From assembly GCA_029721435.1 (NCBI GenBank), contig CM056582.1, positions 39,948,611-40,012,610 of the forward strand: 64,000 nt of DNA, written 5' to 3'. The notes below the pieces were generated by a model. It saw nothing but the letters and a program-made list of their open reading frames with translations, was not told where the DNA came from and did no database searches. This stretch comes from Gymnothorax reevesii (lineage: Eukaryota > Chordata > Actinopteri > Anguilliformes > Muraenidae). Both the position numbers and the translations under genes were made by a program. Positions 24,885 to 37,861 of the stretch are shown piece after piece. The stretch's first letter is position 1. Each line of letters begins with the position of its first letter.

Positions 24885-25151
24885 GTTCCGATGTTATCAA
24901 GTTGCCAGATAGAGCCGTTCCAGGACAGTATAAGGAGAAACACAAAGAGCCTGGCTTTTGCAGAGTGTGACCCAGGTGCCGAGGTGCATTATGGGCCCTT
25001 GCCCGAGCATTACACACACATTGTTGCTTCATTAAACACAGGCCTCGCACACACAAACACATGCTTGCGCCCACAAAATAAATAAACAACAGCTGTGGCA
25101 GGGAAGGTTTCAATGCAGGCGAGAGCCAGCTAGGACCAATGGCCAATTTAA

Positions 25152-25373
25152 CCCTTTAAGTGCCTGCTCAACCTTTTGGCAGAGCACATTTTGGGTCACT
25201 ATTCCAAATTGAAAGATACGTTGAACTTAACAAATCAGATTTTTTTTTTTTTTTTTTTAAAAACTGCAAATGATTATTGGAGAAGGCTTCATCAGGCAAA
25301 GTTCAACACATCTTTCAATTTAATACAGCGACTCAAACTGTGCTTGACCAAAAGGGAGCAGGCAGTTAAAGGG
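25152..25373. mobile_element. TTAA-flanked MITE of a second family
   Basis: The left end CCCTTTAAGTGCCTGCTC and right end GAGCAGGCAGTTAAAGGG are inverted repeats with few mismatches. The left flank is TTAA (25148-25151) and the right flank is TTGA, a probable point change. Inner arms ATTGAAAGAT...GTTGAACTT (left) and AAGTTCAAC...ATCTTTCAAT (right) also pair. The sequence differs from the three GCTGTTGAAAACC copies but shares the CCCTTT end. Confidence 0.75.
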
Positions 25374-25479
25374 TTGAGCTCCAAACCACACAAGCACCCC
25401 TCATAGCTCTAGAAATTTAAAATGCAAAAAAGGCTTGATAAGGGATCTAATCTAACGATCTAATGAGTCTTTTAGTCCT

Positions 25480-26930
25480 AAATATGACGGGGTTTTTTTT
25501 TTATACTGTCAATTGCTAGAAAAAGTACAGAATGCAGAGAAGCATGATTGTCATCAAAGCTCTTTCCAAGGTTTAGTGAAGTGAAAGTAACAAGTAGTTT
25601 TTGATACTTAAAAGAGGTTTTTGGAGGTGAGAGGTTCTGGGAGACTGCGGATGAGAGATCCCAGAGGCAATAATTGTAAGCCCTGTCACCAAGCGCTCTA
25701 ACCCTAACCTGCAACTGCAGCATAGTTGTGCATGATGATAGTTGTGCATTCCTCCTCAACACCACCGAAATCCGTGGATCTCACAGTGAACATGTACAGG
25801 GCAGTGCTTTAGTAATTAGGACAGTGAGAAGATACACTGGTTTTGCCTCTGAGCTACAGCACACTGCATTTTCAGTGAATTGATTTATAGGAGGGGAAAG
25901 TGCAGACTGTCAGCTTTAACTTACTTTATTTACATCCTCACTGTGTTATTCATGTTAGAATTACTGTACTTCTTCCAGATTATAGGTCCTCCATTTTACA
26001 GGGCATCTAACAGGATGAATTTGGATAATTCTCCAATATGCGCATCCTTCACATCTTTCTGAATAAAACTGAATTCACCCAATATTAGCGATAATGAAGC
26101 TAGTTACCTTCCTTACAAGAATGAACGCTGAAAAGATTGATTATTTTGAAGCAGTTTTTCCTGAACATTGACAAAAACATGCTGCTTTGTTTGCAACCGA
26201 TTTTTGACCCCCAATTTCCAAGTGACTTCTGAGAGATGAGCCTAAATACTCGTTTTGTTGTTTTATTTTCAACAGCTCTGCAGTGTAACATCAAATACTA
26301 CTCAAATTAATATTGCTGGTAATATCATGTGGCGAATGACATTCATGCATGCAAAGTTAATTCTCATGCCTGTGCTACCCCACCTCGTCCATTACATCCA
26401 GAGATTAAAATGGGTGATGCTCGAAGGGATATGACTTCTGTGATGCAGAGTCTACTCTGAATGGCATCTTGTTGCACTACGCTCGCATAAAGAATAAATA
26501 ATACAACAACACATTTAAATGTTTGTCGGCTTGTAATTTAACCTCACCCAAATTAGCCCAGATTTTCTGACTGATTTTCTGCGGCCTGCCCTCGACCGTA
26601 CAGAAGCCTCTCAGCTTTTATTGCCAAATGGCTCTAAACCTGTTCCCACTTACAATCAAACTATTTATTTACTGAATAATCAAGACCAATACATAAGCCT
26701 GTAATAATCCAAAACGTACTGTGAATTCCACAGTTTAGTACTTTTCAGCAGTGAAATAAATAAATGTATTTTTACTTAAATGTTTCAAATGTTTTCAGTG
26801 CTAAAACAAATACATTTAAAATGGGAAATAACTTCAGCATATCAAAGTTAACAAGATGGCTTAAAACAATGTAATTTATAGGTAATAAATGTGCCATTTT
26901 AAGAGTTGCATGAATTCAGAATCTTCAAAA
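25480..26930. other. AT-rich non-coding stretch, nothing recognised
   Basis: Only short open frames without domains are present. No repeat boundary could be set. Confidence 0.35.
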
Positions 26931-26934
26931 GACA

Positions 26935-27660
26935 TAGGCCTACGTAGCTTACATGGCGATTCAGACTGCAAAGAATATTCAAAATGTTTGAAAACTTTTT
27001 GGAACGGAAATGTGAAATATATTAGTAAAAATATTACTCCTAGTGATCCAAAAGGGTCTTTGGCAGAAAATGGCCAGAATGTTGACAGGAATTGAAGATT
27101 TCTGAAACTGAAGGCAGATCAAAGTTGGCACGAAATGGTCACAGGTCCCAAATAGCCCCTGGTGACTGAAAAGGATTGTATTTTGGCCTCAAATATCTAA
27201 ATTGTTTTTGAAAATAAAAATAAAAAAAATAGTGAAAGTGGGACTGGATCGAAGTTTGCCTGAAATGAGCCCTGGTGATCATAATGGGTTGTAGTTTGAC
27301 CCAAAACAACCAAATATTGATCAAAATTGAAAACTTGTGAAAGTGGACCCGGTTTGAAGTTGGCCGGAAGTGCTCCCACATAACCCCTGGTGATCCAAAA
27401 TGTTTGTATTTTGGCACAAAATATCCCCAATATCTGACTCAAATTTAAAAATTGTGAATGTTGAGCTGGATTGAAGTCAGCCCAATATGTTTCCAGATGA
27501 CCCCTGATAACCCCAAAGGTCATATTTTGGCCCAAAACACCTAAAAAAATTGACCAAAAAAAAAGAAAAGACAATTGAGTCTGGTCGAAGTTTGCCTGAA
27601 ATGGTCCCGAATGACCACTGGTGACCCAAAATAGTGATATTTTGGCCCACAGCAGAAATA
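26935..27660. repeat. Dispersed repeat, copy A, with internal tandem units of about 105-120 bp
   Basis: Units recur around GAAGTTTGCCTGAAATG / GAAGTTGGCC / GAAGTCAGCCC at about 27131, 27251, 27355, 27472 and 27587. Each is followed by a CCCCTGGTGACC-like word and then TATTTTGGCC. The whole segment, including its unique left part (ATTCAGACTGCAAAGAATAT), is homologous to 34755-35345. A long minus-strand open frame (27197-27727) spans the units, but its predicted protein simply echoes the DNA repeat. Confidence 0.8.
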
Positions 27661-27699
27661 TTGGGTGGGAAGGCAGAAGAAATCTGGATCCATAATTGG

Positions 27700-28001
27700 A
27701 GAGGTTAACAATTAAATTCACCCCCAATCAGTATATGACATAAATCGTCATCCGGGATCAAATGAAATACCTTACGAAAAAAACCTGGATCATGGGTGTT
27801 TGGCACATAGATATTTACCAATATACGGGAAGTAAATTACTATTTCCTATGCGGAGTAGCTTTTATATGCGTTTCTTGCAAAAAAGTAACATCTAATTTC
27901 AGTGAATTTAAATTCAAAAAGACATCATCTCGCTTTATAGGATGACCCAGCCCACGCACATTCCAAGAGACCAAAGACATCGAATCAATTTTATTACTCA
28001 T
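27700..28001 (-). pseudogene. L1-like ORF2 endonuclease, N-terminal fragment
   Basis: Reading minus from 28001, the product begins MSNKIDSMSLVSWNVRGLG, then HPIKRDDVF and VTFLQETHIK. This is the start of the AP-type endonuclease of L1-clade ORF2; SWNVRGLG and LQETH are its first metal-binding boxes. A stop follows HIKATPHRK at about 27865. Remnants like VNIYVPNTHDPG then appear in another frame before the homology is lost at about 27700, next to the dispersed repeat. ORF1 remnants lie upstream in the same orientation. No RT domain remains. Confidence 0.8.
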
Positions 28002-28218
28002 CTATAATACTGGGGTCCGGAGAAAAAAAATGTTGCATTATAATCAAAAATAGACTTAAAATTACAATGTGTAGCCAACAACTTAAAACAAAAACCAAAC
28101 AAACGATTAACAAATATATAAACAAATCCCACCCCATACACATCAGGGATCGCCGGTCAAAAAAGGTGTGATGGGCGTGAGTCTCTCCTCTTTTTGGCAT
28201 TCATGTTCCTGTGCCGTA

Positions 28219-28628
28219 GTCAGCAATTATTCAATCAACGCGCACTGAAGAAATTCACTTGCGGAATTTAAGTCATTGTGCATCAAGTTAATCAGTTTCA
28301 CGTGCATTATGGTGGATTTCCCCACTAATGTCACGGAAAATCGATTATGACTCGGGAATTCTCAGGCTTGTCTTTACTGAGGGATTGAAAGCAATGGAAT
28401 TGCATAAAGACGTTTCAAACGGTCTTATTGAATTAAAACGATCATGAAACACATGCATTGTTTCCAACCCCCGAGTTAAGAGAAGCACGGGAAGTCCAGA
28501 GTCATAATCGCTTTCCATGTGACTTGTGATGAGGTGCACCTTTACGCAAGTGAAACGGGAACTTTAATGCACAAGGATTTTAATTCTGCATGAGAATCTC
28601 ATTAAGCGTTCAATGAATAATTGCGGAC
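28219..28628. mobile_element. TA-flanked palindromic MITE, copy A, inside L1
   Basis: The left end GTCAGCAATTATTCAATCAA and the reverse complement of the right end, GTCCGCAATTATTCATTGAA, match at 17 of 20 positions, and pairing continues imperfectly for about 90 bp on each side. Flanks are TA (28217-28218 and 28629-28630). The copy sits between the L1 ORF1 and ORF2 remnants. A second copy is at 48979-49279 in the opposite orientation. Confidence 0.75.
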
Positions 28629-28639
28629 TATGGTGAAAG

Positions 28640-29479
28640 AGCCTAAAAAATGCGGGAGACCTACACTGAATCTCTGCATCTCTGATATACAGAAAGAGAC
28701 AGATATTACAACATGGGAAAAAAACACTGATACGAAAAATCCATTCACTGTACATTTTAACTCTTCATTCATTAGTATGAACTCACAAAGTTCTTGGTCA
28801 GCAAAATTCTTGCTGAATATTTTTACTCGCCCTTGATGGTGCACATGGAGCCTTGCCGGGAAGCGTAGCGAGTGCCGAACCTCCTTCTCCCACAAGCGCA
28901 GCGGCACGTTGCGGGATCCCCCGCTGCTGCATCACCTTGACGGTGTAGAAAGGGAAGATTATGATGCGGTGACCTCCGTAATCCAGCAAACGCTGCCTCC
29001 CAAGCCGCAGAATTTTCTCCTTTTCCTGTGCAAGATGCACTCGTGCCATTATCGTGCGAGATCTGGAGTGATCCAGTGGGCTGTTCAAGTTGTCTTCCCC
29101 CACCAGCCTGGAAATCAACCTGGAGACAAATTCTGTTGGTCTCCCTTTCTCCTCACCTTCCAGAACCACAACAATCTTTATTGTTGTTGCGCCTGGATCT
29201 CCCCTCTAGATCCAACAACTTAGCCCGCAGTGTATTTTCTTTCCGCAGCTCAGAAATATAAGTTTCAACTGCATGAATCCGCTGCTCATGGTCCGCCACT
29301 TGATTTTCAGTAGTGGATACCCTCTCAGTGAGCATCTGCCGAGCAGACAAAAGATTTTGGTAAGTCAGCTCGAACTTTTAGAACCGTTTGTTAAAAGACG
29401 GCAAGAGCTTGTTTAACATTTTTTGCCACATGAATGGAAATTCGTCTTCTTCAACTGAGGACATATCTAAAGGCTCCAT
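28640..29479 (-). pseudogene. L1-like ORF1 protein remnant
   Basis: The remnant starts at an ATG at 29479 (MEPLDMSSVEEDEF). After an in-frame stop at about 29380 it continues through a coiled-coil segment (TERVSTTENQVADHEQRI) to LEGRSRRNN, the conserved junction with the RNA-binding domain. After a frameshift it continues as EGEEKGRPTEFVSRLI and MARVHLAQEKEKILRLGRQ, then RIIIFPFYT. The C-terminal RHSLRFPARLHVHHQGRV comes from yet another frame. L1 ORF1 proteins are RNA-binding chaperones. The stop and frameshifts show this is a dead copy. The 3' part (28640-28800) has no clear match. Confidence 0.8.
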
Positions 29480-29639
29480 GCTAACTTGGTCATTGGCTCC
29501 CTTTCCACCTCATGCAGCTTTACTTGGTATATCGACATTAAACTTTTACCGGCGTGAACATAAAGAAAATAGAAAAGGTTTAATCATAAAAATTTAAAAG
29601 ATTGATAATCAAAAAGGCAGTTTTTAAACAATAAAACCA

Positions 29640-30165
29640 TGTGCCACGAGGCACTCGAAAAAAACCACACTAGACTTCAATCATTTCACTAGCGCCCCCC
29701 CTTTGCATTATTTCAGAACAACCAGTCACGTAGTTTCGGAGATATAGGCCAATGAAATTCCATGACCTTGAATTTGACCTTTCTAGGTCATCTGAGGGCC
29801 AAGGTCAGGTGCCAAATTGAAGCCCATATATGACTTCCTATTTTAAGATTAATAGCAAGTATGACCTTATCTCTTACTGTTTCAAAGATATAGCCCATCA
29901 AAAAATTTCCCTCGCATAAAGGCTCCATTGTAACAAAAATTTCTCAAAAATTCAATTTAAAAAATTTTTAAAAACCTTGAACAAACTTTAGTCCCATCCT
30001 GATATGGAACATCCACAAACAATTTCTGAACAATCCGTCCAGAAGTTTCGGAGAAGACCAAAGTTTAGAGACGACAGACAGACGACAGACGACGGACTAC
30101 ACCGGACGCCGAACGCAAACCCATGACAATAGCTTATATGGCCTTCGGCCCTGTAAGCTAAAAAT
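29640..30165. repeat. Dispersed repeat with GACGACAGACGG tail
   Basis: The region contains two AGTTTCGGAGA boxes and ends in a GACAGACGACAGACGACGG tract followed by GGCCTTCGGCCCTGTAAGCTAAAAA. This layout recurs in dispersed repeats of fish and invertebrates, but a class cannot be assigned here. Confidence 0.45.
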
Positions 30166-30169
30166 GGGT

Positions 30170-32170
30170 CATTCCAGATGAAATCAACCAATTTTCAAGC
30201 ATGTCTCATGAGCACAGTCATGAATTTTCTTCAAACTTTAGGGGGTGACCTGGGGTTCAATGAAAAATGGCACCAGGAAACAACTCAGAATTAATCTAAA
30301 GAGGTGTGTGTAATAACCACCAAAAAAAGATACAAGTTGGCATTTTTCTGTTTATGCCATGGTAACATAGCAAGCTCATTAAATATGCAGAAAACGTCTG
30401 GCACCAATTTCTCTTTAACTCCATGATAGGATGCAGTTTTTCTTTCATCATTTAAAAGCCATTGCTTATCCAAGTGCAATGACATTGCCATTCTTTGCCC
30501 AGTTTATCGGTTTTGTGATTTTGGGGCATTTTACTCAAATTTTGAAATTATTTTGCGCAGAATCTGACGAATACTCAAAATATTCAAAGGATGTAACCGC
30601 AACATTTCCCTATGTCACAGCATTTCTACTTAAGTAAAGTACCTGCAGCCCAAACTTCATTGATTTTCAATGAAAAATAAAAACGTTATGGCTGCCAAAA
30701 ACATGAGAAACGTGGAAAAAGTAATAACTTAGGAAATCAATGGGAAATGTATGAGACCGCATTGAAAAGTTGAGTTCAGTCTTAGTCTGAGGCTTACACC
30801 CATTTTTCAGACTGTATTATTCAAATGTTTATCACTTTCCTGGAGTGAAAAGCATAAATTTCATCATCACAGTTGCTTTTAAATCATGATTTTATGGCAT
30901 AATCAGTTTTTAATCCTTGTAGCAATTAGTGATTATTAAAGGTGGGTAAAAATAGAATATTTTTATTCAAAAAATTTTTTTTGAAAAGTAATCAAATTTT
31001 GCCCATTTAACCCCAGATCACCCCTTAATAGAATGTTGCTTTGGATGCCAAATGAAAAACTACCAAGTTTTAGCTCAATCGGCCCACTAGTCTAGATTTC
31101 CTGGGAGGTAAAAAAAGTGGCCATTTTTTTTTAACATTTTTAAACAGGCTGCAACTCTGGAGGTAATAAGGCCAACCCCATAATTTTTTCAGGACTTTTT
31201 CCCCATGCAATGTACTACTCTTTATTGCCAATCAAAGTAGTTTTAAAAGGTACCATTTTTGGTCAAGCACTTTCTATAGCCACCAATTCATTTCCTGTCG
31301 CATTTATAGTTCTTTGGTAATATTCACCCTTACTAGCCGATACCCGTGCTATGCACGGGCTATATGCCGGGTATTGTTTTTACAGCTGATTGAATTAGCT
31401 GGTTTTACTTGCAAAAACAGCTTCAAAATGCAGTTTTCACTTCATGACTAAGTTTGAAACCCACCGCATCGTCTTTGTCACACAGTAAAACCGGTGTAAG
31501 CAGAAAACCGTCTCATTACTCGCGATGGTTTCGGCGGAGATGTGTGAAATTACGCAAATCGCTAAATCAGTAGTAATATATAGACTTTAGCCCCCTGTGG
31601 GGCGTGACCCCTTTTCTACACCTTTTTTCAGGATGTGGGTACCCTTCAATTTTAATGAAACCTATATTTTTGGAAAGCTCTTGATGTGCCAAAGGGGAGG
31701 TTCGCCTCGGGTGCCTTGGGAGCTAGAACCACTACTGAATTTATGCACAAACTATAGAATTGCTACTGAACTTACGCAAAACTATTTGGCCCCTTGAAAT
31801 CAATCTTATTACCTTCATCTTGCTTTAAAGACTTACCGACCAAAGTGCTTCTGGTTAAGCTCCTTTCATACCAGATCCGAAAAAAAATTTTTGCGCGACA
31901 GATTACATTCAAAGTCAATGCAAAGACACAAAGACACAAGTAATGTCATGTCATCTGTAATGCGAAAAATTTGTTTCGCGTCTGGTGTGAAAATGGCTTT
32001 AGTTGTCTTTAGAGATATGCTGCTAATCAGCATCCTCAACAGCATAAAAGTAACCTGCACAGATGGGTCCTGTAATTGTGGTTTAGATTCTTCAAAGTTC
32101 AAGCCGGTTCAAGTATTTTTCAAATATTTTGTCCTCCCAGGTGCATCCCGTCCGGCCATTATCGAACCCA
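30170..32170. other. Non-coding stretch with repeat-like segments
   Basis: GGGTCATTCCAGATG at 30174 resembles the reverse complement of CATGGAATGACCC at 54641-54653, so a MITE end may begin here; its partner was not located. TACTAGCCGATACCCGTGCTATGCACGGG at 31331-31359 holds a short palindrome and looks like a repeat end. No gene was recognised. Confidence 0.35.
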
Positions 32171-32179
32171 CATAAACTT

Positions 32180-32400
32180 GGCCAGGGTCACTAGGGGGGT
32201 GGAGCCAACCACTGTGTAAAATCCACAAAAGGATGGAATAGACAAGACAGTTTGCCAGTCCATTGCTAGGATCACATGCCATTCAAGCACACACTTAGTT
32301 TGATGGACAATTTAGAGCCTGGCTTCCATATCTCTGGACTGTGGGTTTAAATGTAAATACCCAAGGAAAATCCATGAAGAGAAAAAGCACTTTTATGATA
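32180..32400 (-). repeat. SINE-like fragment, antisense
   Basis: Reading plus, the words TTTGCCAGTCCATTGCTAGG, ACAATTTAGAGCC and TCTGGACTGTGGG follow in the order of the reverse complement of a fish tRNA-type SINE/L2-like tail. It is an old, 5'-truncated copy. Confidence 0.55.
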
Positions 32401-33130
32401 TACAGTACATTCAACAAAAACTGGGATTATTTTTACATATTCTCTCAAGGGGGGAGTGAAATATTTTCAAACTTTTGCTAAACAAACGAATTACTGACAG
32501 GAAATACTATCCAATCGTATTCATCACAACCACAATTTAAACAAAAAAATAAAAAATTGCTCAGTCATCATGAATTCCTTTGTGTTTCTTCACACAAATC
32601 TTCCAAACCATTATTTTTTTGATGGTAGCATTATATTTCTGACATCATTTTACATTTAAATTATTCAAATATAACTTCACTGTACAAACCTGAGCAATTA
32701 GGCAAACTGTAAACAGGGGCAATCAGGGCGGTCGAAGACAATGCCATCAACACCTGTAACTACTGCACGCCCAATGGAATCATGGGTGATAATTTTACAT
32801 TCTTAACAGCCATTGATTAAATTCTATATTCAACTGAACCTCAGACACTCACTGAGCCAAAATCAAAAAAATTCACCAGGTTAAAAGTGGTGATCCCGTG
32901 GTGGTCCACTACAGTGTACCCAAAGAAAAATTTCAATGAGAGGCGACACTAATCTAGTTCAATGAAATCTATTTGTTTCAGAGATTTGTGATAAGTTTTG
33001 TAATATATTTGCACTTGCAAAATCCACATTGAAAAATGAAAACAAATATTGCTTCAGTTGTGCACACTCCTGGAACAGCTAAAATATTTTAAAGTGCTGC
33101 CATTCCCAAAAAAAAGTCTAACACACGTTT

Positions 33131-33572
33131 TAGAGTGGCAATGGCACCAAAGTGATTAGCATTGTTGCCTCACCACAGAAAGGTCATGGTTCAAATCTGC
33201 CCGCTCCTTCCTGTGTGGAGTTTGCCTGTTCTTTGTGTGTGTTAGGGTTTCCTCCCACAGCTCAAAAGCAGGTGTGTCGTTGGTGCGAGTGAATGTTGCA
33301 ATGGATTGGTAAGCTGCCCAGAGAGTGTTGAAACCTTTCGTCCACAGTCAGATGCCAGATTATTTCTCATTACCAAGTTAGGGAAAAAATTCCAGTTGAA
33401 TACCATCAGAGTGGTTTACAATTCCAGTTAGGTACACTCTGATTGGTTAAAGTGTGGCTCAGAGAAGCAGTACCACAACTTAGTTCGGAAAAATAAGCAC
33501 GCCGGAGGACAGGCCCCAGCTCCCCCGCAACCCTGATAAGGAGAGGCAATTTAAATAAAGAATAGATGGATT
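33131..33572 (+). repeat. tRNA-derived SINE, sense orientation
   Basis: The A-box-like CAAAGTGATTAGCATTG, the B-box-like GGTTCAAATCTGCC and the body CTGTGTGGAGTTTGCCTGTTC, then GGTTTCCTCCCACAG, GCAATGGATTGG, CCCCGCAACCCTGATAAGG and a GATGGA tail, are the canonical order of fish SINEs. The segment 33305-33490 does not fit the SINE and may be an insertion. Confidence 0.75.
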
Positions 33573-33574
33573 TT

Positions 33575-34750
33575 CAGACCAGGTCTGGCTCCAGTTCAAA
33601 AGGAAAAGTAAAAATGTTTTTCAGTCAACTCAACGCCCCCAATCCACTCCAAACACCCTTGAGGCTTAACTGGGCTGTGGACCAAACTTTAAGACATGTT
33701 TCCCTGAGGTTCTATCCAGCCTGATCATTCCTCCAAAGTACAGCGTGTTTCCTGTGTATTTGCGGCTGTTCACTCACAAAACTAGCCTCACAGGCTGTTC
33801 ATCCTATAGCTCTGATGGCACTAAAATTTAGCCCCACATTTTGAAAAAATCAGACATTAATAATGACATTTTTGTGAAACCATTTAAACAGATAGATACC
33901 ACCACCATTAAGCACAGACACCAGAAAGCACAGGCCCAGTAAGCGGAGGCATGCCTTCGTTTAATTTCTCGGAAACTGCCCCTTTAAAACCTAACAACAG
34001 TGCCCAACAGGTCTCAGTGAATCTGGGTTACATGGGGCTTCAAATAGACACGCGAGACGACCGAAGGGCTTTAGTTCACTATCAGAGCTCGGCTGAAATC
34101 CTGCTCAGAGCTATAAAATCACTCTGTCTGGGAAAATGACCATTACTGAGCCATCTGTCGCTCAGGAGATCCGGCTCAGCATTACAGCCCTGCAGAGTGC
34201 ATGTTAGCGCCTCAGTGTTTCACTCCTGTCCTCATCGGTACAGAACTGCATACATGTCCATTACACTACAGGCATTTTGTAGTAAAACATCAAACAAAAA
34301 AAAGTTCATAAATGGTTGAATATCATCAAGAATTTACCACAACATAACTGGGCGAAAGAAAAACATGAAGTGCATTTTGTATAGCTTTAAATCTGTTTAT
34401 TTTTACTAAGAGTAAATTGGGGATCCATGCATTCACATCCATTTTCGGCCTCATAAAATGGATTATGACATTTGAATTATCTAACTCCATTTAACCCCTT
34501 CGCGCAGATGCCAAATTTGACTATTTATGCGTTACCCTATTTAATGATTTATAATTCAAGATTTGAGCTTCATAGAGGGGGGTGAAGTATGGCTGAAATG
34601 AGACAAGACACTTGCAGCACTTAGATTTCACTCAGATTTCAGTTTATTTTCATTACTTTGGAGGTGAAAAAGGGCTACAAATATTTAAAAAATATTTTTA
34701 AAAAATTCAGCATTGAAATTGTAAAAAAAACAATACTGATCTTGAATAAA
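33575..34750. other. Non-coding stretch, nothing firmly recognised
   Basis: The word TTAACCCCTTCGCGCAGATGCC at 34493 looks like one end of a TTAA-flanked MITE, but no matching right end was found. No gene was identified. Confidence 0.35.
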
Positions 34751-34754
34751 AGTC

Positions 34755-35345
34755 TACAGGCTTCGTAGCTTAGATGGCTATTCAGACTGCAAAGAATATT
34801 CAAAATGTTCACTATTTTGGTACGCAAATGTATAGGTAAAAATATTACTCCTAGCATTCCAAAAGGGTCTTTGAGAGAAAATGGCCAAAATGTTGACAGG
34901 CAGTGAAGATTTCTGACACTGAGGGAAGGTCAAAGTCGGCACGAAATGGTCACAGGTCCAAAATAATCCCTGGTAGCTGAAAAGGATTGTACTTTGACCT
35001 CAAATAACTAAATTGTTTTTGAAAATAAAAAAAATCGTGAAAGTGGGACTGGATTGAATTTGGCCCGAAATGAGCCCTGGTGATGCAAAGGGATTGTAGT
35101 TTGACCCAAAAAACCCAAAATGTTGATAAAAATTGAAAATTTGTGAAAGTGGACCCGGTTCAAAGTTGGCCAGAAATGCTCCCACATCATCCCTGGTCAG
35201 CAAAAATGTTTGTATTTTGACAAAAAACACCCCAAAAGTTGACTCAAATTTTAAAAAATTGTGAATGTTAAGCTGGATTGAAGTCAGCCCAAAATGGCGC
35301 CAGATGACCCCTGGTGACCCCAAAGGTCACATTTTGGCCCAAATA
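34755..35345. repeat. Dispersed repeat, copy B
   Basis: It is homologous to 26935-27530 along its length, from CTTCGTAGCTTAGATGGC and ATTCAGACTGCAAAGAAT through the tandem GAAGT...GGCC units to CCCCAAAGGTCACATTTTGG. Both copies are in the same orientation. Copy B lacks the last unit of copy A. Confidence 0.8.
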
Positions 35346-35349
35346 AATT

Positions 35350-37136
35350 ACAAGTTTGAAAACCTACAAAATGGCGTTTGCGGACCTAGTCAAATAACAA
35401 GCAGTCACTCTAATGGGTGTTGATGAAAAAGTATCAAGAGTACGAAATTATGATTTACAGTATATGGCCAAATATATGACAATTTCCAATCATGACGACG
35501 ATAATAACATGTGATGAATCCCGGGAATAGCCACACGTGTTTAACAGCGACACACTACACAGTGCGCCTTATCACAAGCGTTGATTTGGTACTGCTGCAA
35601 TGGCAAGCAACAGTTATCGGGCATTTATTTCACTATGAAGCTGAATATCTCGAAATGATAATTAAGAGTTAAATCTACAATAATTTACTGTTCCAGCGGT
35701 GTCAAATTAAGGCTGACAGCGAAATCGTTTTCCCACAAAAAAGTTTGATTTCTGCAAATTGCGGAATCAGTCAAATGGCGGAACCGGTCAACCCACTGTA
35801 TATCGAAGATTGCTCGCAGCCCGTCTCAGTAAAATTAATTAAGGGAAAGAACTATACCGTTTCGTTTTAAAATGCTAATTGACAATTTTTAACCATTTTT
35901 TAAAAACGTTTTGCATCGTCTGTATTTTTTTAATGACTTCTCATAACCATTCAGATGTTCAAACATAATGTCAGCAAAGGTTGCAACTCGAAAATAATTG
36001 TGTACAATATGAATTTGGTTCGACCACAACGACTCTTGAATGCAGTAAAAAAAACAAGCAAAATAAACTATTTGCGGAACCTTACACAGGATGTTTTAGT
36101 AAGCTTATTCTATATCTACCAATAAGTAAGCGCAATTTAAAATAAAAAAAGATCGGCTCAATATCTTATCTCTAAAGGACAAGGTCACTTAAAACTGATT
36201 GGCTCTTTCGTAAACTGAATTCACGGAATTATACACCTGGCACTGATTCAATACAGCTCAGTTCGTGTCATCTCTATTTATCACTCATTGTCAACCTAAT
36301 ATACCCTTTAAAGCTCATTGTAGCCTATTAAAGAATTAATGACCTGGTCAGTGCGTGGCAGAAATTTTCTATAAAATGCCCAACCATAAACTGTCACATT
36401 CACAATGGAACCTATCACGATACGACGCATTACTCCAGAGTTTAGGACGAAGATAGACTCCTTGGCGAGAGACAACCTCAAACCTCTGTAGGTCCGAAAA
36501 CGCATAATTTCGGAGAATAACGTGAGCATAAGCTCACAGGCTATTAAGTTGTATATTGCCAATTTGTTTATTTATATTGCGGCTGACTTTTCAAAACCAA
36601 TAAATCAATTCCGGCACACTTCGCTGAAGGTCTAACCACAAACTCTCAGAATCACAGTTTCTGCAATAAAAAGACATATTTAAAATACCAAAAAAATTTC
36701 CTTCAAGAATACAATTTTTCTTACATTTCGATGTCGAATTTATCATAATTTTTTTTTCTTGTTCAAGCTAGGCTTTTTAAACAGAGGATCAAACGTAATT
36801 CTAACAGTCAAAATGCCCTCTATTCTATAACTTACACGTGGTACTACATTCAGTTCCACGAAGCCACATGTGGTTAATCTTGGCGGTAAATTGTCCTGTG
36901 ATACGGCTCATTGGTTAGATCGTGGTTAGGAATGGGTTAGAAGGGCGAAATGTTTGAGATAACTAAGCGTGAACTAACGCCGTCTCTGGTTTTAACGGCA
37001 ACTGTTCTGTAGCTGTGGTAAACTGAGAATTAAAAACAGCTAGCCAGCTTGTCATAAGTAAAATATGCAATTGGACTTAACCATAAAATGAAGAAAAACC
37101 ATTCTTTATTTAATTCTTCTTCCATATACAGTGCCC
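35350..37136. other. AT-rich non-coding stretch, nothing recognised
   Basis: No gene, repeat boundary or RNA feature could be supported. Short minus-strand frames such as 36308-36562 lack domain motifs. Confidence 0.35.
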
Positions 37137-37771
37137 TCCATAATTATTAGCACCACTGGTTAAGTTGTGTTCTTTAGCTTCTAATAAATTCAGTATTTTT
37201 TCTAAATAATATAGGATCACAGTGAAAAAAAAAAGGAAAATCCAACCTTTAATTCAAGTGCATTTATTCAGTGGGAAAAAAATTCCACATTAAGAAATAA
37301 TTCTTTTACATCAAATCATGTGTGCCACCATTATTAGTACCCCTGATGTTAATACTTTGTACAACTCCCTTTTGCCAACAAAACAGCACCTAATCTTCAC
37401 CTATGATGTTTCACAAGATGCAAGAAAACAGAAAGAGGAATCTTCGCCCATTCCTCTTTGCACAATCTCTTTAAATCATCCAGCGACCTGGGTCCTCTCC
37501 TCTGCACTCTCCTCTTCAGCTCACTCCACAGGTTTTCAATGGGGTTGAGGTCTGGGGACTGAGATGGCCACGGGAGGAGCTTGATTCTGTGCCTGGTGAA
37601 CCATTTCTGTGCAGATTTGGCCTCATGTTTAGGGTAATTATCTTACTGAAAGACCCATTGGTGACCCATCTTCAGCTTTCGGGCAGAGGCCACCAGATTT
37701 TGATTTAAAATATCCTGGTATTTCAAAGCATTCATGATGCCATGCACCCTAACAAGGTTCCAAGGGCCTCA

Positions 37772-37861
<90 letters not shown>

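Noticed and set aside
27197..27727. 176-codon minus-strand open frame
   Set aside because: It runs through tandem DNA repeat units and its product mirrors the unit; it joins dispersed repeat to L1 sequence at one end. No protein family is visible.
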